From JBBIOI01 sp037443425 (GTDB lineage: Bacteria > Desulfobacterota > BSN033 > UBA1163), in NCBI GenBank assembly GCA_037443425.1, contig JBBIOI010000157.1, positions 1 through 6,288 of the forward strand: a stretch of 6,288 nucleotides of DNA, in the 5' to 3' direction. The first letter of the stretch is position 1. Each line of letters begins with the position of its first letter. The notes below the pieces were generated by a model. That model was not told where the DNA came from, ran no database searches, and saw nothing but the letters and a program-made list of their open reading frames with translations. Of the stretch, positions 6,235 to 6,288 are shown in pieces. The position numbers and the translations under genes were made by a program.

Positions 6235-6243
6235 TTAGTTTTC

Positions 6244-6288
6244 ATGTTGATGGAGGGGCGAATAAGGCTTAGGGCACCGATTCAGAGG
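6244..6288 (+). CDS. 5' end of an unidentified gene, cut by the window edge
   Basis: Fifteen open codons, read as MLMEGRIRLRAPIQR, run off the right end. The call rests on context: a TATAAT promoter candidate, a GGGAGGAGG ribosome site at a good distance, and no stop before the edge. ATG 6250 is an alternative start with a longer gap to the ribosome site. The product is not recognisable from this length. It is divergent from rsmI. Confidence 0.5.
   Translation, partial: MLMEGRIRLRAPIQR

Noticed and set aside
6209..6238. Nine-codon leader peptide ATG...TAG before the right-hand gene
   Set aside because: It has no ribosome site of its own and no amino-acid bias suggesting attenuation. Most likely chance.

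Overview
The window is a low-GC (AT-rich by eye) bacterial segment dominated by potassium transport. Four same-strand genes run from 445 to 5357 and look like one operon: a Ktr/Trk-type K+ channel subunit of KtrB architecture, a single-RCK gating subunit (KtrA type), a double-RCK gating subunit (TrkA) and a full TrkH-type channel subunit. A convergent gene, rsmI (16S rRNA C1402 2'-O-methyltransferase), overlaps the 3' end of trkH by 27 bp. A divergent intergenic region then leads to the first 15 codons of an unidentified gene cut by the right edge.

Layout: 1-444 has no credible gene. It holds a composite inverted-repeat element (about 10-180), a second and more GC-rich repeat of the GTCATTGCGAG...CTCGCAATGAC kind (222-348), and a probable promoter with a small tandem repeat and an operator-like palindrome (366-417) before ktrB. 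445-1818 is ktrB, 1891-2538 ktrA, 2547-3887 trkA and 3918-5357 trkH (TTG start). 5331-6059 on the minus strand is rsmI (TTG start). 6060-6243 carries promoter candidates on both strands. 6244 onward is the partial gene.

How the genes work together: KtrB and TrkH are membrane K+-translocating subunits. KtrA and TrkA are cytoplasmic nucleotide-binding rings that gate them. The order channel-gate-gate-channel puts two complete, different K+ uptake systems side by side, which would allow co-expression and possibly cross-talk. Every key motif I could check (four pore-loop glycines in each channel, the D3M2 intramembrane loop, Rossmann glycines and acidic residues in the gates) is intact, so both systems look functional.

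Organism: low GC, Shine-Dalgarno sequences of the AGGAGG type, TTG starts, and intergenic GTCATTGCGAG and ATTCCTGC-CTTC-GCAGGAAT repeats suggest a free-living bacterium. From memory such repeats occur in Nitrospirae, deltaproteobacterial and related lineages. The sequence does not let me name a species. I see no phage, transposase, CRISPR, tRNA or rRNA, and no clearly new biological system. The most unusual items are the fused Ktr+Trk locus and the palindromic element at the left end.
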